This document shows positions 1-11,040 of a stretch of DNA of 64,000 bases, one piece after another (the stretch's first letter is position 1; each line of letters opens with the position of its first letter). Source of the DNA: Trifolium pratense (lineage: Eukaryota; Streptophyta; Magnoliopsida; Fabales; Fabaceae); contig NC_060065.1 in the NCBI RefSeq assembly GCF_020283565.1, positions 43,202,409-43,266,408 on the forward strand. Reading direction: 5' to 3'. The translations under genes and the position numbers were made by a program. A model generated the notes under the pieces. The model was not told where the DNA came from and ran no database searches. It saw only the letters and a list, made by a program, of their open reading frames with translations.

Positions 1-253
1 GTTATCAAATTTTGATCAGGTCATCCGCCATTTATATCTGCACACCAAGCCCAACAGTATTGGGCGCGAGGAGGTGTATTAAGAAAACTCTCACGTCGGT
101 TACGCCCAATTTTAAGAGTTTGAGGAATGTAATATTTTTATTAACTGAATTAAGTTTACGCAGATAGAATATTTAATTTATCTAACAATTAACAATAAGT
201 AAATTTATTTGTCAAAAGAATAATAAGTAAATTTATAAACCGTAAAAAAAATG
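1..253. other. intergenic, possible LTR remnant at the window edge
   Basis: No gene is visible. Positions 40-110 contain a GGGCGCGAGGAGGTGT stretch followed by an ACTCTCACGTCGGTTA-like motif. This resembles the start of plant LTR or TRIM repeats, but both borders lie outside the window or are decayed, so the assignment is weak. Confidence 0.25.
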
Positions 254-559
254 TACTTCTTCCGTCCCAAATTATAAGGGAAAAAACAAAAATTACACTT
301 ATTAAGAAAAATTAAAACATGATAATTTGAACTATGTTTTTGTGGATTTTCTTTGGAATAAGTTGCATGGAAAGATGTAAAAACAATTTTTATTGGTTGT
401 TGTTTATTGAGAAAAGGAGAGAGAAAGAAAATTAAATGCAATTTGCATTTAATTTTATGAGATTAAGGAAAAAAAACATTCTTAAAAATGATTTTTCCCT
501 TATAATTTGGGACAAAAAATAAGGAGTTTTTTTCCTTATAATTTGGGACGGATAGAGTA
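254..559. mobile_element. Stowaway-like MITE
   Basis: Terminal inverted repeats of the form CTTCCGTCCCAAATTATAAG face TTATAATTTGGGACGGATAG, bounded by TA on both sides. This is the usual architecture of Tc1/Mariner-derived Stowaway MITEs. The right end is locally doubled: a second TTATAATTTGGGAC lies about 40 bp inside the terminus. It has no coding capacity. Confidence 0.75.
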
Positions 560-2214
560 AATTTATAAGAGGAGTAAAATTAATTTGTAAGTATACCCCA
601 TTTATTTAAGACTTCGCAGTTGTGTATGTAAGTTTCAATAATGTTTTGCGCAACGTTTAAAGACCAAAAACAAATCAGCAAAAATGAAACTCAAAATCAC
701 AATAATATATGAATAGAAATGGAGGTTTATATGTTTTTATTTTGAAATTGGAGAAAGCTTGTTCTACATAAATTGGTTGTAAAGATTGTGGAAAAGGAGT
801 TAAATGGTTGCGAAATAAGAAAAATATGAAGGAAGTACAATGGAAGAGGAGAGAAAAGGTTTGGCATAGAATGAAGATGATGACAATTGAAAACTTAATT
901 TCAATTTAGGGTATTTCAATTCATCCTTTTTGTTTTTAGCGATTTTAAATTTGTATTGCATCGATGTACTCTTATCAATTTAAATGAATAAATACCTTTT
1001 ATTTAGTAAAAAATAAATAAAAATCAAATTTGAGGTGTAACCAGATGTTTAAAGGGTGTTATTTAAAAATCTTCATCCTAATATGTTTTTGTTATTTGAA
1101 CCGTTGTTGTTGTTACAAAACCAAACATGGGCCAAAATATAAAGAATAAGAATACCCATTGGGCTCACTGGCCCAACATGCCACCTCAAGCCATGGTGGT
1201 TGGGAATCATTTTGGCAAATCGATATTCTCAATAGTTTTTTTTTTTCTTTTTCCCAAGGGATATTCTCATAATTTGTTTAATAAGTAATAACTTTTGTCT
1301 CAAAACCCATCAAATAAATTACGAGGTTAAAAAAATTGATGATATTATTTTATTTTTATTTTTACAGTAAATTGATGATAATATGATGATTTGTAAATTA
1401 AACATGTTTTAGATTGGGTCAAGGCACATTCTCATATTGGATAGGTCAATCATGTTTCGTCACTAATCACTATATATCCCTCAGGTGGACCACCACATGA
1501 ACTCGTGGCGTATAGGAATAGGGTTAATAGACCATTACAAATCATTAGATCAAGGATTTTTAAAATTCGTATTCGTTATAATAAAATCGGTGACTTGTGC
1601 ACAATACACCATATAGTACACTTGTGCATGTTAGCTAAAGCCTATATTACATCCTTGAATAAATGTTTCAACGTCACTACAAGTGAGAATGGGATAATAT
1701 AATAGTATTGTTTTTCCTAATGTATGGGGGAAATGAGAAGACGACAAGTTAGTTAGAATATTTGATTAAATCATGCATGATTTCATATGTTGTCGTATTT
1801 TGCATTTTCTCCAATTGAAAGTTTGAAAGGGATTTGACTTAACATATTATATTAGGAGAATCAATCAAAGACAATACAATGATCTTAATATTATAAGGCA
1901 ATGTCGACCAACAAGAGGTGGTGTTGTATAAGTTGATTATATGAAGCATGGGTATTATCTTTGAAGTTGAGTATCAGTACTGTCAATCGTAAATGGAAAT
2001 TTAATGAAGGAATAAGTTCTTCCGAGAGAGGTTTGGGGACGAGATTTTATCTCCCGTCCCGTGGAGACTCCGTTCTCGAAAAATTTATTAAAATAATATT
2101 TATAAATGTATATTTATGTACTTTATATTTTTTTTTAATTATATTTTCACACAATATGTGTATACATTTGTTTATATATGTTGTTTATTATAATGTTATG
2201 TTAGTTTTTTTTCT
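560..2214. other. AT-rich intergenic region
   Basis: Short open frames here look random. Positions about 1540-1660 share a stretch containing AAAATTCGTATTCGTTATAA and a following TTGTGCAC/GTACACTTG segment with positions about 52195-52300, so an old dispersed repeat is probably present. Nothing else is recognisable. Confidence 0.4.
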
Positions 2215-2390
2215 CCTTGCCATGATATGAACCTTGGACCTCCAACACCTTAACCCTTAGCTCAACTAGCTTAACCAGTTGAGCTACTTACCCCACCCCA
2301 AATGAATTTAATTTGAATTTATCCACTTAAGCTAGTTGAGCTACCCACCCCACCCCAAATAAATTTAATTTGAATTTATCCACTTATAAA
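2215..2390 (-). repeat. tRNA-derived SINE remnant with internal duplication
   Basis: On the minus strand the sequence reads GTAGCTCAACTGGTTAAG, then GGTCCAAGGTTCA. This matches the A-box/B-box spacing of a tRNA-derived Pol III promoter. A 52-bp piece beginning GTTGAGCTAC is repeated almost exactly 57 bp further on (2278-2329 and 2335-2386), so the SINE head is locally duplicated. Confidence 0.55.
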
Positions 2391-2462
2391 AATAGCAATC
2401 ACAACTTATATAGAGAATTTACTTGTTTCAATAGCTAATTAAAGTTCACATATGCAACCAAC

Positions 2463-3095
2463 AATGAATTAGTTCAAGTGGTAAGGGTTGGTCCCCTTAA
2501 GCATGTGTTCAGGAGTTCAATTCCCGACTCATGCGTTTGGAGAAAATTCGGTTGGGAGGGAAGAACCCACCTTGTGTGCCCCGCATGTTCGGTATGGATC
2601 ACACTTTTTTTTTAACGACAAATATATTATTATTATTAAAACCGGTCTCTGCACAATACAAATAGAGGCCGGGAAAAGCGTAACTACAAAACAAAGGTGT
2701 CGTATATAAGCGGAACACCAATGAAGAAAACTAAAATTGGCACCACCTAATAGATGTCCTTCCAGACCACCAAAGAAGACATGAACTCGACCTACAAAGA
2801 TGCCACTAGACTCTAACTCCCAATCTCGAATCAAAAGTGATCGGCCTATCAGAATCCAAGAAGCAGCTCTACGGGTCAAAATTGATGGGTCAACGGTAGC
2901 AGGAAAACCTAGGTCGACAAGTCTCGGCTCGCAATCCACCTCCAAAACAGTCAACACCGACGTGGAATAGGCCAAATCAGATACAAGGTATGGATCACAC
3001 TATATGTGCAAAAGCTGAAGTTTGGACCTCAGACACTCAATTTATTCACCTTTAATGTGAAATTTCTAGCCACTAAACTACTTTAAAAAATTCAC
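2463..3095 (+). repeat. tRNA-derived SINE interrupted by a LINE tail
   Basis: The head has TTAGTTCAAGTGGTAAGG and GGAGTTCAATTCCCGACTC, an A-box and B-box. The body is interrupted at GGTATGGATCACACT, which occurs on both sides of the insert at 2606-2986. Removing the insert and one copy of that motif restores a continuous SINE-like body. A second SINE-like tail (TTCACCTTTAATGTG) follows at about 3040. Confidence 0.6.
2606..2986 (-). mobile_element. 5'-truncated LINE 3' end inserted into a SINE
   Basis: The segment is flanked by a 15-bp direct repeat GGTATGGATCACACT (2591-2605 and 2987-3001) and begins on the plus strand with a T run, which is a poly(A) tail on the minus strand. Next to the tail, minus-strand sequence reads CAGAGACCGGTTTTAATAAT, as in plant LINE 3' UTRs. 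The open frame across it is the non-coding tail plus flank, not a gene. Target-primed insertion is the natural explanation. Confidence 0.6.
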
Positions 3096-3099
3096 ATAT

Positions 3100-3705
3100 G
3101 TATTGTAACCCAAAAGAATTGAAAATATGTGAGTACGGATCGAAAATTCAATATTTTTTTCTCCATAATTGAAGATATAATATTTAGTCAAAAAATATGT
3201 TGTCTACCTTGATATGAGTCCCACCTATTGTCATCCTAAATGATCCTTAATTTTAGTGTAGAATATACTTCTGCAAATTTCATTATAATAGTCATACATT
3301 AACAAAATAGGAAGACAACTGAATGAATCTATCTAAACATACGAAGCTAAAACATCACAAACTATAATTAAAAATTTATTAAACTAATACTACCTTGTCA
3401 TATTATTAATTTAAATTTGAGTATTTCATACAAATTAACAATATAATAAACTACAAACTCTCTTAAGAAAAGGACAAAAGGACAAATTACATACGAAAGA
3501 AAAATGGTTATATATTCTTCGTCAAAAAAAAAAATGGTTATATATTTATCAATAAATATTATCATGTAGTACTAATGTATTAGCTATTATTATAAATTTA
3601 AAGTGGAAATATATTTATTTGAAAGTGATGCACATAAGTATTAATTAAAGAGTACAATTGGATGAATATAAACAAGAGATTATATTAAAATATTAAAATA
3701 ATAAT
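3100..3705. other. AT-rich intergenic region
   Basis: Simple AT-rich sequence. I see no gene, inverted repeat or conserved motif in it. Confidence 0.4.
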
Positions 3706-3710
3706 TAAGT

Positions 3711-3880
3711 CATTAGGCTCAAGTGATTAATGAGTTTTGCCAATGACGGATTGTTCGGGAGAACCCGAGTTCGACTCTAAGTGAAACAATTTTTTTATCA
3801 TACTTTACTTAACTCGTGACCGAACTCCAGATTACTAGGACCTCTTTCCCTAAAAACCGGAATATTTAACACAAAAAAAT
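3711..3880 (+). repeat. SINE of the GGATTGTTCGGGAGAACCC family
   Basis: The A-box-like GGCTCAAGTGATTAATGAG is followed by GGATTGTTCGGGAGAACCCG and AGTTCGACTC (B-box), then a shared body with GACCGAACTCCAGATTAC and an A-rich tail. The same family recurs at 41423-41600 inside an IQD intron. Confidence 0.7.
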
Positions 3881-4325
3881 TGCGAATGTGGCACCATTAA
3901 TAGCTGTCTAGTAGTTTTTGGATAATTTATTTTTAAAAGGAATTCTGCATAAAATATTATGTCATTTATTATATTAAAAAAAATATATTATGTCATTTTT
4001 CCTACAATAACTGTCATATTTGATAATCTTCCATAGATCGATTAAGTAAATAATTATAAATTTGTGAAATAGAATGGTGATATTACTAAATTATCTTTAT
4101 TAACCATTGATGTGTGCAAAGTGAAAAATAATAATTTGAATGGAATTAGTGCTCATATATAAAAAAATAAAGCTAATATTAAGATTAAAGTGTACCCATG
4201 ATTTTCTTGCATTCACTAAAAAGAAGATTAAAATGTCATCATCTTTTAAAATATTACCGAGGGTTAATTCTTGCATTTCTTCATTCTTGAGCCAGCACTA
4301 TTTATTATGTTACAGATGGAGAATT

Positions 4326-4942
4326 AATTTTTGATTTTTACCATCAGTTTATTCTGCTTCGGCAGGGACGGATTCAAAGAGGGGCAGACAATGGCCAAGC
4401 CCCCCCCCCCCCCCCCCCCCCTCCCCCTCCCCCTCATATATGTATATAATACTATATATTATCAAGTCTCAATTCAACTATCTATTTACAACACTTTACC
4501 TTAGTACTATACATACATAAAATAATATTATAATACACGCATAATATATATATATATATAGAGCAATTTTTCTTTAAATATATGAGATGTTGTCAATACA
4601 GTGTATTGAAATTATTAAAATATTTTCAAATTTGTCTATTATTAGTAATGTTTTGGACAAATTAATACAAAGCATATTTGAGGACCAACTAACAAACAAA
4701 AGATAAATTTGAGGGTTTGAGAATCAAAATAACTATAAAAAAAAAAAGTTTAAGAGTCAAAATAATTGTTCATATTTTCGGCCCCTGTATAGTAAGTTTC
4801 TAGATCCGTCCCTGGCTTCGGGGATCAGTTCTGACATCAAGTGGTTATATTATATCTCTATCTCAATCGCAGTTGCGAGATCGAACCGTAATCCTCACTA
4901 TCAAGTTCAACATCAATCATCACTAAACCAACTAATAATTGA
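4326..4942 (-). repeat. tRNA-derived SINE (Au-like), split by a hAT MITE
   Basis: On the minus strand it reads GGATTACGGTTCGATCTCG (B-box), then CACTTGATGTCAGAACTGA, the body of a widespread plant SINE. It is bounded by a perfect 16-bp target duplication TTACAGATGGAGAATT at 4310-4325 and 4943-4958. The hAT MITE at 4363-4814 sits inside its 3' part. Related copies occur at 7927-8066 (-), 8457-8639 (+), 53990-54050 (+, tail) and 58546-58606 (-, tail). Confidence 0.8.
4363..4814. mobile_element. hAT-type MITE with a C22 run
   Basis: Ends are CAGGGACGGATTC and GATCCGTCCCTG, an inverted repeat typical of hAT MITEs. GCTTCGG is present immediately outside both ends as a 7-bp exact, 8-bp imperfect target duplication. 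It is nested in a minus-strand SINE, whose sequence becomes continuous when it is removed. An uninterrupted run of 22 C residues lies at 4400-4421. Confidence 0.8.
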
Positions 4943-5026
4943 TTACAGATGGAGAATTTAAGTATGTGATTATCATTGATCTAAATAGTTCTCAAAGACA
5001 TTTATGCATGTGGAATATACATATGT

Positions 5027-5230
5027 ACGGGAAATTCTATTATAGGCACAACCCCAAATCAATAATATTTGGGCGCACACACATTAAAAAGAAATTTTTT
5101 AAAATAAATGATTAAGTCACATCAATTATTATTAATCAATTATTTTATCTTTAAACATTTTAAAATTATGTATGTGTGTGCCTAACGTATCATATTTGGG
5201 CTTGTACACAGCACATGACAATAGGACCCG
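5027..5230. mobile_element. foldback MITE, ATTATAGGCACAA family (copy 1)
   Basis: A TTCTATTATAGGCACAA-type end and a central CACATCAATTATTA core are followed by an inverted GTGTGTGCCTAA segment. The same arrangement recurs at 34465-34665 and, incompletely, at 51960-52100. Family membership is by mutual similarity; I cannot assign a superfamily. Confidence 0.55.
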
Positions 5231-5576
5231 CGCGCATGCGCTATTTAAGACTAATTCATTGTATCATTTGTATGTACCTTCTTTGAAAGAAACTTTGTGT
5301 TTGAAAACATGCAATGCGCTTTAGGAATAATCACCCCTAGTACTACACAAATTATCCATCAAAGTTCAAACCTAATGGGACCCTTTTTGGTTTAATTGCT
5401 TCCAAACCACGCACAATCAATTTGATATTACTTTTATCATTCTACTAGTTTCTCGCGCGCCATACGCGTCCCTTTCTCTACTTAAATAGCGAACATTATA
5501 GAAATATTGTCCGCTACTTAAGTAAAGAATGTTATAAAAGTAGAATGTTTTTGGAGGTATCCAATACCTAAGTAGT

Positions 5577-6025
5577 CAGGGCCGGTCCCGACAATTTAGA
5601 GGTCCGGCTTTCAATATTAAGCGTGGACCTCTTAATAAAAAAAGCAAAAAATTCAAAAAGAATAATGTCCTTTTAAAATGTAAACAATATAATTAAGTAA
5701 TATAAAAAATAGTCATATTATAATCAATACCAACAAAAATATCTTCTTACTACTTAAAAAAAAAACTTCCTGTGCAAAACACCTCACACGCATTTCTATT
5801 TGTGTTTGAGACAAAAAAAACATTTTTTATTCATTTTATTTTTCTTAAACTTGAAGCTAGCAACTTTAGATTGGGGCAACAAAAATAGATTAAAAAAATA
5901 TTAGTACTTTTTAATGAATTTTTGATTTTTTTTAAGAGATCTACTACCATATAAATTATTTTTTAGCCCTAAAAATCGAGGCCCGACGCCGTAGGGCACC
6001 CTGCACGCTCTCAAGGCCGGTCCTG
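5577..6025. mobile_element. hAT-type MITE (CAGGGCCGGTCC ends)
   Basis: The left end CAGGGCCGGTCCCGA and the inverted right end CAGGACCGGCCTTGA match at 11 of 15 positions. The flanks TAAGTAGT (5569-5576) and TAAGTAAT (6026-6033) form an 8-bp target duplication with one mismatch, the length expected for hAT. No transposase is encoded. Confidence 0.8.
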
Positions 6026-6284
6026 TAAGTAATAGATGGAGGTATTTTGATAAATTCATAGAACGCGCGAGAAAATAAATATGATGACAAAAATAAATCT
6101 CCTTCAAAATAGCATAATACCAGAACTTGTTGATCTAACATGTTCAAGACAATTTAATTTTTCAAATCAATGTCAGAAAGTTTTGTACCCAAATTGAATT
6201 GTCAATTCACACACAAATTCATCTCCGAAAGTCGCTTGAATGAAATGGAATTTAAAGCTATTATTAGCTCATGATTTAGAGGGG

Positions 6285-7135
6285 GAGATGGGTGTGGCGG
6301 AGAAAGTTGTGGGCATGGAAGGAGGAAATGTTGGGGGGTGTTAGGCTTTACTTCACAATTTTGTTTTGCAGGCTAAGTCTCCAGACTTCTGGCAATTGCA
6401 GCCTGATCCTATCAGAGGCTACTCAGTCCGGGGGCTTATCAGATATTGACTTCTCATCAGTTTGTTCCTTTGGACGCCGATCTTATTTGACACAAACAGG
6501 TTCCTTTGAATGTGTCTATTTTGCTTTGAGATTGTTGAGAGACAGGCTGCCAACTAAAGTGAATTTGGTGTTTCGAGGCATCATCTCTCTAGAGACTCGG
6601 TCTTGTGTGGCCGGATGCGGAGGCATGAAATCAGCTTAGCACTTATTTATTTCTTCTAGCATCTTTGACTCTCTTTGGTCATCAGTTAAGTCACTGATTG
6701 ATTTGTCATCGGTGGATCCTCAAAATTTATCAGATCATTTTATTCAGTTTACTTTTTCATCCGGTGGTCTCAGAGCGTATCGCTCCTTCCTACAGTTTAT
6801 TTGGCTGTTATGTGTTTGGATTATTAATTTGGAACGAAATTAAGAAACAACAAGTTATTCAGAAACTTCGAACAATCCTTACCTCAGCTGTTGGACAAGG
6901 TCAGACTTTATTCTTACTAGTGGTTGAAGACAACAAATATTTATCTAGTCTTCAAATACTATAGCTGGTGGTCGAGCTCATTTACTTGTTTGGGTATGGT
7001 GTAACTTTGTTTTCACGATTGTTTCTTTCGATAGTTGTATTTGTAAATTTTTGTAGTCTTTTTCGACACGCCTTGTGCTGAATGGATTAGTTGGTTGGTT
7101 AATATGTCTTATTTTTGGCTTGTTAAAAAAGAAAC
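6285..7135 (+). pseudogene. LINE reverse-transcriptase C-terminal (zf-RVT) fragment
   Basis: Conceptual translation gives WRRKLWAWKEEMLG, LRDRLPTKVNLVFRGI and then CVAGCGGMKSA, a stop and HLFISS. This is the order seen at the C-terminus of plant LINE ORF2, where a zinc-binding reverse-transcriptase domain follows the RNA-directed polymerase. The zinc-binding segment is broken by an in-frame TAG after KSA. Later WIIWNER-like coding is in a shifted frame. The stretch ends in A-rich sequence at about 7125-7148. I saw no clear target duplication. It is a dead, 5'-truncated copy; the exact left border is uncertain. Confidence 0.65.
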
Positions 7136-7148
7136 TAAAAGAAAAATA

Positions 7149-7926
7149 GGTCATCTCATTGCCTCCAAAAATTCCCTTCCAAACAAACCAGTAATGATTA
7201 AGTAATCATTTATATAATAAAGGGAGTTAATAATTTACAAATCAATATATCGGTGCCACACTCAACAATAAAAAACAACCATGCACAAAATCGAAAATAT
7301 AAATAATATATGAGAATTAGAAAAATAAATAATTATTGTACCAAAAAAAATAAAATATATAAATAAATAACTATGGTATAGGCTTTGGCTCTATCATATA
7401 GAAAACAAAATTCGACATTATATATATTGCATAAATAGTAGCATTGTTTATGAACTATAAGGTATAGGTACAATAATTTCAATTTTTTAATAAATAAGGT
7501 ACAATAAATTTGAATTATTGGTTTCTTAGGGAAAAACGCAAAAGTATATTATATTATCTTTGTGGTACACTGTCAAAAAATAAATCTTTCTTTTATGTCT
7601 TTCTCATATGTACCATAGAAGCTCACAATTTTTATATGTATACCAAACTAGAACAATCAGCAATCATGGTTAGTTGTAAATGATAATATGGTTAGATAAA
7701 CTTCACACTAACATATAATATATAGATTAATGTATGGTTTTTAATATGTTGTTAGTTTTTGTAAATATGCCATTTTTTTTAGTTTAATTAGTAATTCCTA
7801 TAAAAAAAATTGTTTTTGCTATCTTGTGAATATACAACTTTTTATTTATATAGTTTGAATTTTCATTACATATATTTCTATCCACTGATCAATTATACCC
7901 ACGGAGACTCGTTCTAATTTTTTTTC
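7149..7926. other. AT-rich intergenic region
   Basis: Very AT-rich sequence with short homopolymers. No gene or structured repeat is recognisable. Confidence 0.4.
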
Positions 7927-8066
7927 ACCATCAGTTTAATTTGGTTTGGGGGTCAATTCTGACATCAAGTAGTTTCAATCCCTCTTAATTGGAGTTGTGT
8001 GAATCGAACCGTGATTCTCTCTACCAAATTCAGTGTCAATCAACACTGAAGCAACTAACGATTGAT
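7927..8066 (-). repeat. Au-like SINE copy
   Basis: It contains TCAATTCTGACATCAAGTAG and AATCGAACCGTGATTCTC, the reverse complement of the SINE body and B-box described at 4326-4942. Only short, imperfect flanking repeats (GATCAAT) are seen. Confidence 0.65.
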
Positions 8067-8456
8067 AAAAGATCAATACCGCTTGTTTTTAGTAGTACAG
8101 GATGACCACCACTTATTTTTAATTTCCACAGTCAACAGTTCTTAGAGAAAATTGCTTTACCATCGATAAGCCATTAGTTTATTTTTAAGGATTTTTTTTT
8201 TATTATTAATATATTTAAGGATGTTGATTAGCGGTTAATGTCGTTTCTTTTTAACTTTTTGCTGCATGATCACATACTCTAACTTACAAACAAAAAACTG
8301 TACTACTATATTCACAAAGAAAATATACTATCTATAAATATTTCGCAGAATATCATAAGAGAAAAAGTACTACACATGTAATCTTTTATTAATTTAAAAA
8401 CATCAAATCTGATTCTCTACCTATTTCATTATTATAATAGTGTATAAAAAATGAAA

Positions 8457-8639
8457 GAGACATGTTGATTTAGTGATGATATATTGACATTGGACTTGGT
8501 AGGGAGGAATACAATTCGACCCCGACAATTGCTATTAGGAGAGGGTTGAAATCACTTGATGTCAGAACTGACACTCGAACCAGATTAAGGAGTCCAGTAG
8601 GCCGGATACTGACGGGAAAAGTAAACAAATAAAAAATAG
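8457..8639 (+). repeat. Au-like SINE copy with target duplication
   Basis: It carries the TGATGTCAGAACTGACAC core with an ACAATTCGACCCCGAC B-box-like segment. AAAAATGAAAG flanks it at 8446-8456 and 8640-8650, and the tail is A-rich. Confidence 0.7.
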
Positions 8640-8814
8640 AAAAATGAAAGGCAATATGAATGTAGTCAATTCGGTTTTCTGAAGAGATTAATCATCAGCT
8701 AAATTGATAGATAGCTCACACGAATAATGAGTTATGTTGATTAGATTTATATTTCTATATAAAAAAAAAAGTGTTCATTAAAGTTATGTTTTTGGTCCAA
8801 TTCAAAAACAATGA

Positions 8815-8906
8815 TTTGAAAATTTTCATACCCATGCATTGAATAGGATCACAAACCATGTTTGAAAATTTTCATACCCATGCATTGAATAGGATCACAA
8901 ACCATG
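8815..8906. repeat. exact 46-bp tandem duplication
   Basis: A 46-bp unit starting TTTGAAAATTTTCATACCCA and ending ACAAACCATG occurs twice head to tail (8815-8860 and 8861-8906) with no difference seen. It looks like a recent replication-slippage event. Confidence 0.9.
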
Positions 8907-9344
8907 TCAAGAAACCAGAACCATTTTCAAACCTTTTGTGTTTGGTTACCAATGAAAATGGCTGTGTTTATTTATTTATTGTGATACGTCTCACGCACAA
9001 ATATGTTACTAGTTATTATAATAGTTGTGTATCAAAAATGAAAGAGGCACTATAAACCAATAAACATTCGTATATTTGTGGTTAAAATTGTGCCCAGGCT
9101 TAATATTATTCCTAGAGTCGCCACTGAATGTAGTCAACTAGCTAGGTTTTTTGAAAAAATTAATCATCAGCAAAATTGATAGATAGTTCACATGAATAAT
9201 ATGGGTACAAAAAAATATAGTAGAGTTTTAGTTAATTATTAGTTCTTACACATTTAATTATCACAGACAAATTTGTCGATGAGTTAAATTTCATATGCAT
9301 TAACATACTAACATTGATGTATGATCAACGTGTAATATCAATTA

Positions 9345-9849
9345 TGAGAGGTATTATCACCAATAATTATGAGAGATGCTGTATTTTCTGCTTTAGGGAG
9401 GTGGAGGATTCTCAACATATTTTTTTCAATTGTCAAGTGACTCAACAAGTGTGGCATAACATATTTAGGTGGATGAACAGAAACTGCTTATCTTTTGAAG
9501 ATATCCCTCAACATTTTATTTTGTTTGGAGACATTGCAAGAGGTAAATTTAGCAAAGGATTCCGACATATTATTTGGTTAGCGACGACATGGAGCATATG
9601 GCGTATGCGCAATAATATATTGTTTAAAGGTGAACATGTTAATATAGCTACTTTAGTGGACCAAATTATTTATATTTCTTGGTTTTGGTTCATAGGCCGA
9701 GGTAGTGATGTTAATGTTGTTTTCTCAGAATGGTGCAATAATCCGTTAGCTTGCTTTGATTGTATTTAATGTGATTAATCTTGAATTGTAAGGGTTGAGT
9801 ACCCCATGTACTCCTTATAATTCAAATTTTACTTATCAAAAAAAAAAAA
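9345..9849 (+). pseudogene. 5'-truncated LINE end with intact zf-RVT segment
   Basis: The reading frame encodes CCIFCFREVEDSQHIFFNCQ, a CxxC...HxxxxxC zinc-binding block of plant LINE reverse transcriptases, followed by WSIWRMRNNILFKG and a stop at 9767-9769. A 3' UTR with ATGTACTCCTTATAATTC and a poly(A) run (9839-9851) follows. An 18-bp target duplication AACGTGTAATATCAATTA lies at 9327-9344 and 9850-9867. The LINE therefore begins at about 9345, and an upstream ATG at 9314 belongs to flanking DNA. The copy is severely 5'-truncated but its remaining frame is open, suggesting a fairly recent insertion. Confidence 0.85.
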
Positions 9850-9875
9850 AACGTGTAATATCAATTAGTTCAAAT

Positions 9876-10277
9876 CTATGTTGCCTAGGTACGGGTACGG
9901 TACCGGTATCCGGTACGGGTACCGGTACGCGGTATGACATTTTTAGAAAATTTAAGATACGGGTACGTTAGTATAAAATATTAGAAAAATTATTTTTAAG
10001 AGAATTATTATCATCATGCTTTGAAGATTTATTTTTTTCTCCACCGTCTCAACCATTTTCATAAAAAATGAGAGATAATTGAAATATAATAAAAAATTAT
10101 AATATTTTAAGAGATTTTTCAACCGTCAATATGTTTTTTCCATATTCATCATCATAAATCAACCAAATAAAAATGGATACATAATCGGTGCGTACCATAC
10201 GAGTATCATGGAGTATCCGGTACCGGTACGTACCCGGTAGTGTACTTCACCATTTTAGGAGTACCCATGCTACATAG
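9876..10277. mobile_element. hAT-like MITE rich in GGTACC palindromes (copy 1)
   Basis: Ends CTATGTTGCC and (inverted) CTATGTAGCA lie inside an exact 8-bp duplication GTTCAAAT (9868-9875 and 10278-10285). Both termini are packed with GTACGGGTAC/GGTACC motifs. A second copy of the same family lies at 35960-36364. Confidence 0.75.
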
Positions 10278-10285
10278 GTTCAAAT

Positions 10286-10717
10286 TCTTTCAGAAGCCAA
10301 TGCTTTAGAATATTCCATTCTAGTAATCGCTTCGGATCCTGCACGTCTGCAATTTCTGACCCATATATAGTTAATATCTAAAAAATGATTCAAGTACAAA
10401 TATCTTATTTAAGGTATTGTGTCATCAATTAATATTGATTTTTTTTTGTACTTAATATTAGATTAATACGAGGAACCTGTTTTGTAACCAAACAAAAAAA
10501 AAAAAGACTAATAGGAGGAACTATTTTTTTTTTGTTTTATTTCTACGAACTTATATTTGTACTTGTATATTAATACGTGGACCTATATTTTTTTTTTGTG
10601 ATTTATAAAGACCCCATATTTTACTCATATATTAATAAGGATGTCTATTTTTGGATAATTTCTACGATACGTATATTTATACTCATATATAGTCATACCA
10701 AGGACATGTATAACCAC
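10286..10717. repeat. left flank of the CACTA element, similar to its right flank
   Basis: Positions about 10376-10480 (CAAGTACAAATATCTTATTT, then AAGGTATTGT, then TTTGTACTTAATATTAGAT) closely resemble 33562-33655. The CACTA transposon therefore sits between two related copies of a repeat. The right copy leads to a Helitron-type terminus at 33851. No gene is seen. Confidence 0.5.
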
Positions 10718-10985
10718 CACTACTACAAAAAGGAGTTTTAATAGCGCCCATTTAATAGCGCTTATTGAAAAAGCGCTATTAAAACATAAATCGGAGGCCT
10801 TACTATAGCGCTTTTGGGAAAAGCGCTGTTAAATCCTTGAACCAAAGTATACTATAATAGCGTTTTGTTAAAAACCGCTATTAAAGCCATAAACGCGCAG
10901 CTTTATAATAGCACTTCTGAAAAAGTGCTATTAAAGTTGATACCTTATAATAGCGCATTTTACGTAACCGCTATAGTAGATGAAA
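10718..10985. repeat. left TIR and subterminal repeats of the CACTA element
   Basis: TAATAGCGC, AAGCGCTATTAAA and close variants recur in both orientations about every 30-60 bp. Such arrays are the expected binding region for a CACTA transposase partner. Confidence 0.8.
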
Positions 10986-11040
10986 TTCATAAATAAAAAC
11001 CTGTCGTGGGTGGGTCTCGAACCCTTGACCCCTTGTTGCT

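Larger units (their letters stand above)
8440..9210. repeat. locally duplicated segment with different inserts
   Basis: Sequence around 8440-8456 plus 8655-8740 (AAAAATGAAAGAG, then GAATGTAGTCAA, then TTAATCATCAGC and AAATTGATAGATAG) recurs at about 9025-9050 plus 9124-9200. The first copy contains the SINE at 8457-8639. The second contains an unrelated stretch of about 75 bp. This looks like an old tandem duplication modified independently. Confidence 0.5.

Noticed and set aside
7112..7148. Target-site duplication for the LINE fragment at 6285-7135
   Set aside because: The A-rich end is visible but no matching direct repeat could be found on the left.
9314..9344. ATG at 9314 as the true start of the zf-RVT protein
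   Set aside because: The 18-bp target duplication shows that DNA up to 9344 is host flank; the LINE begins after it.
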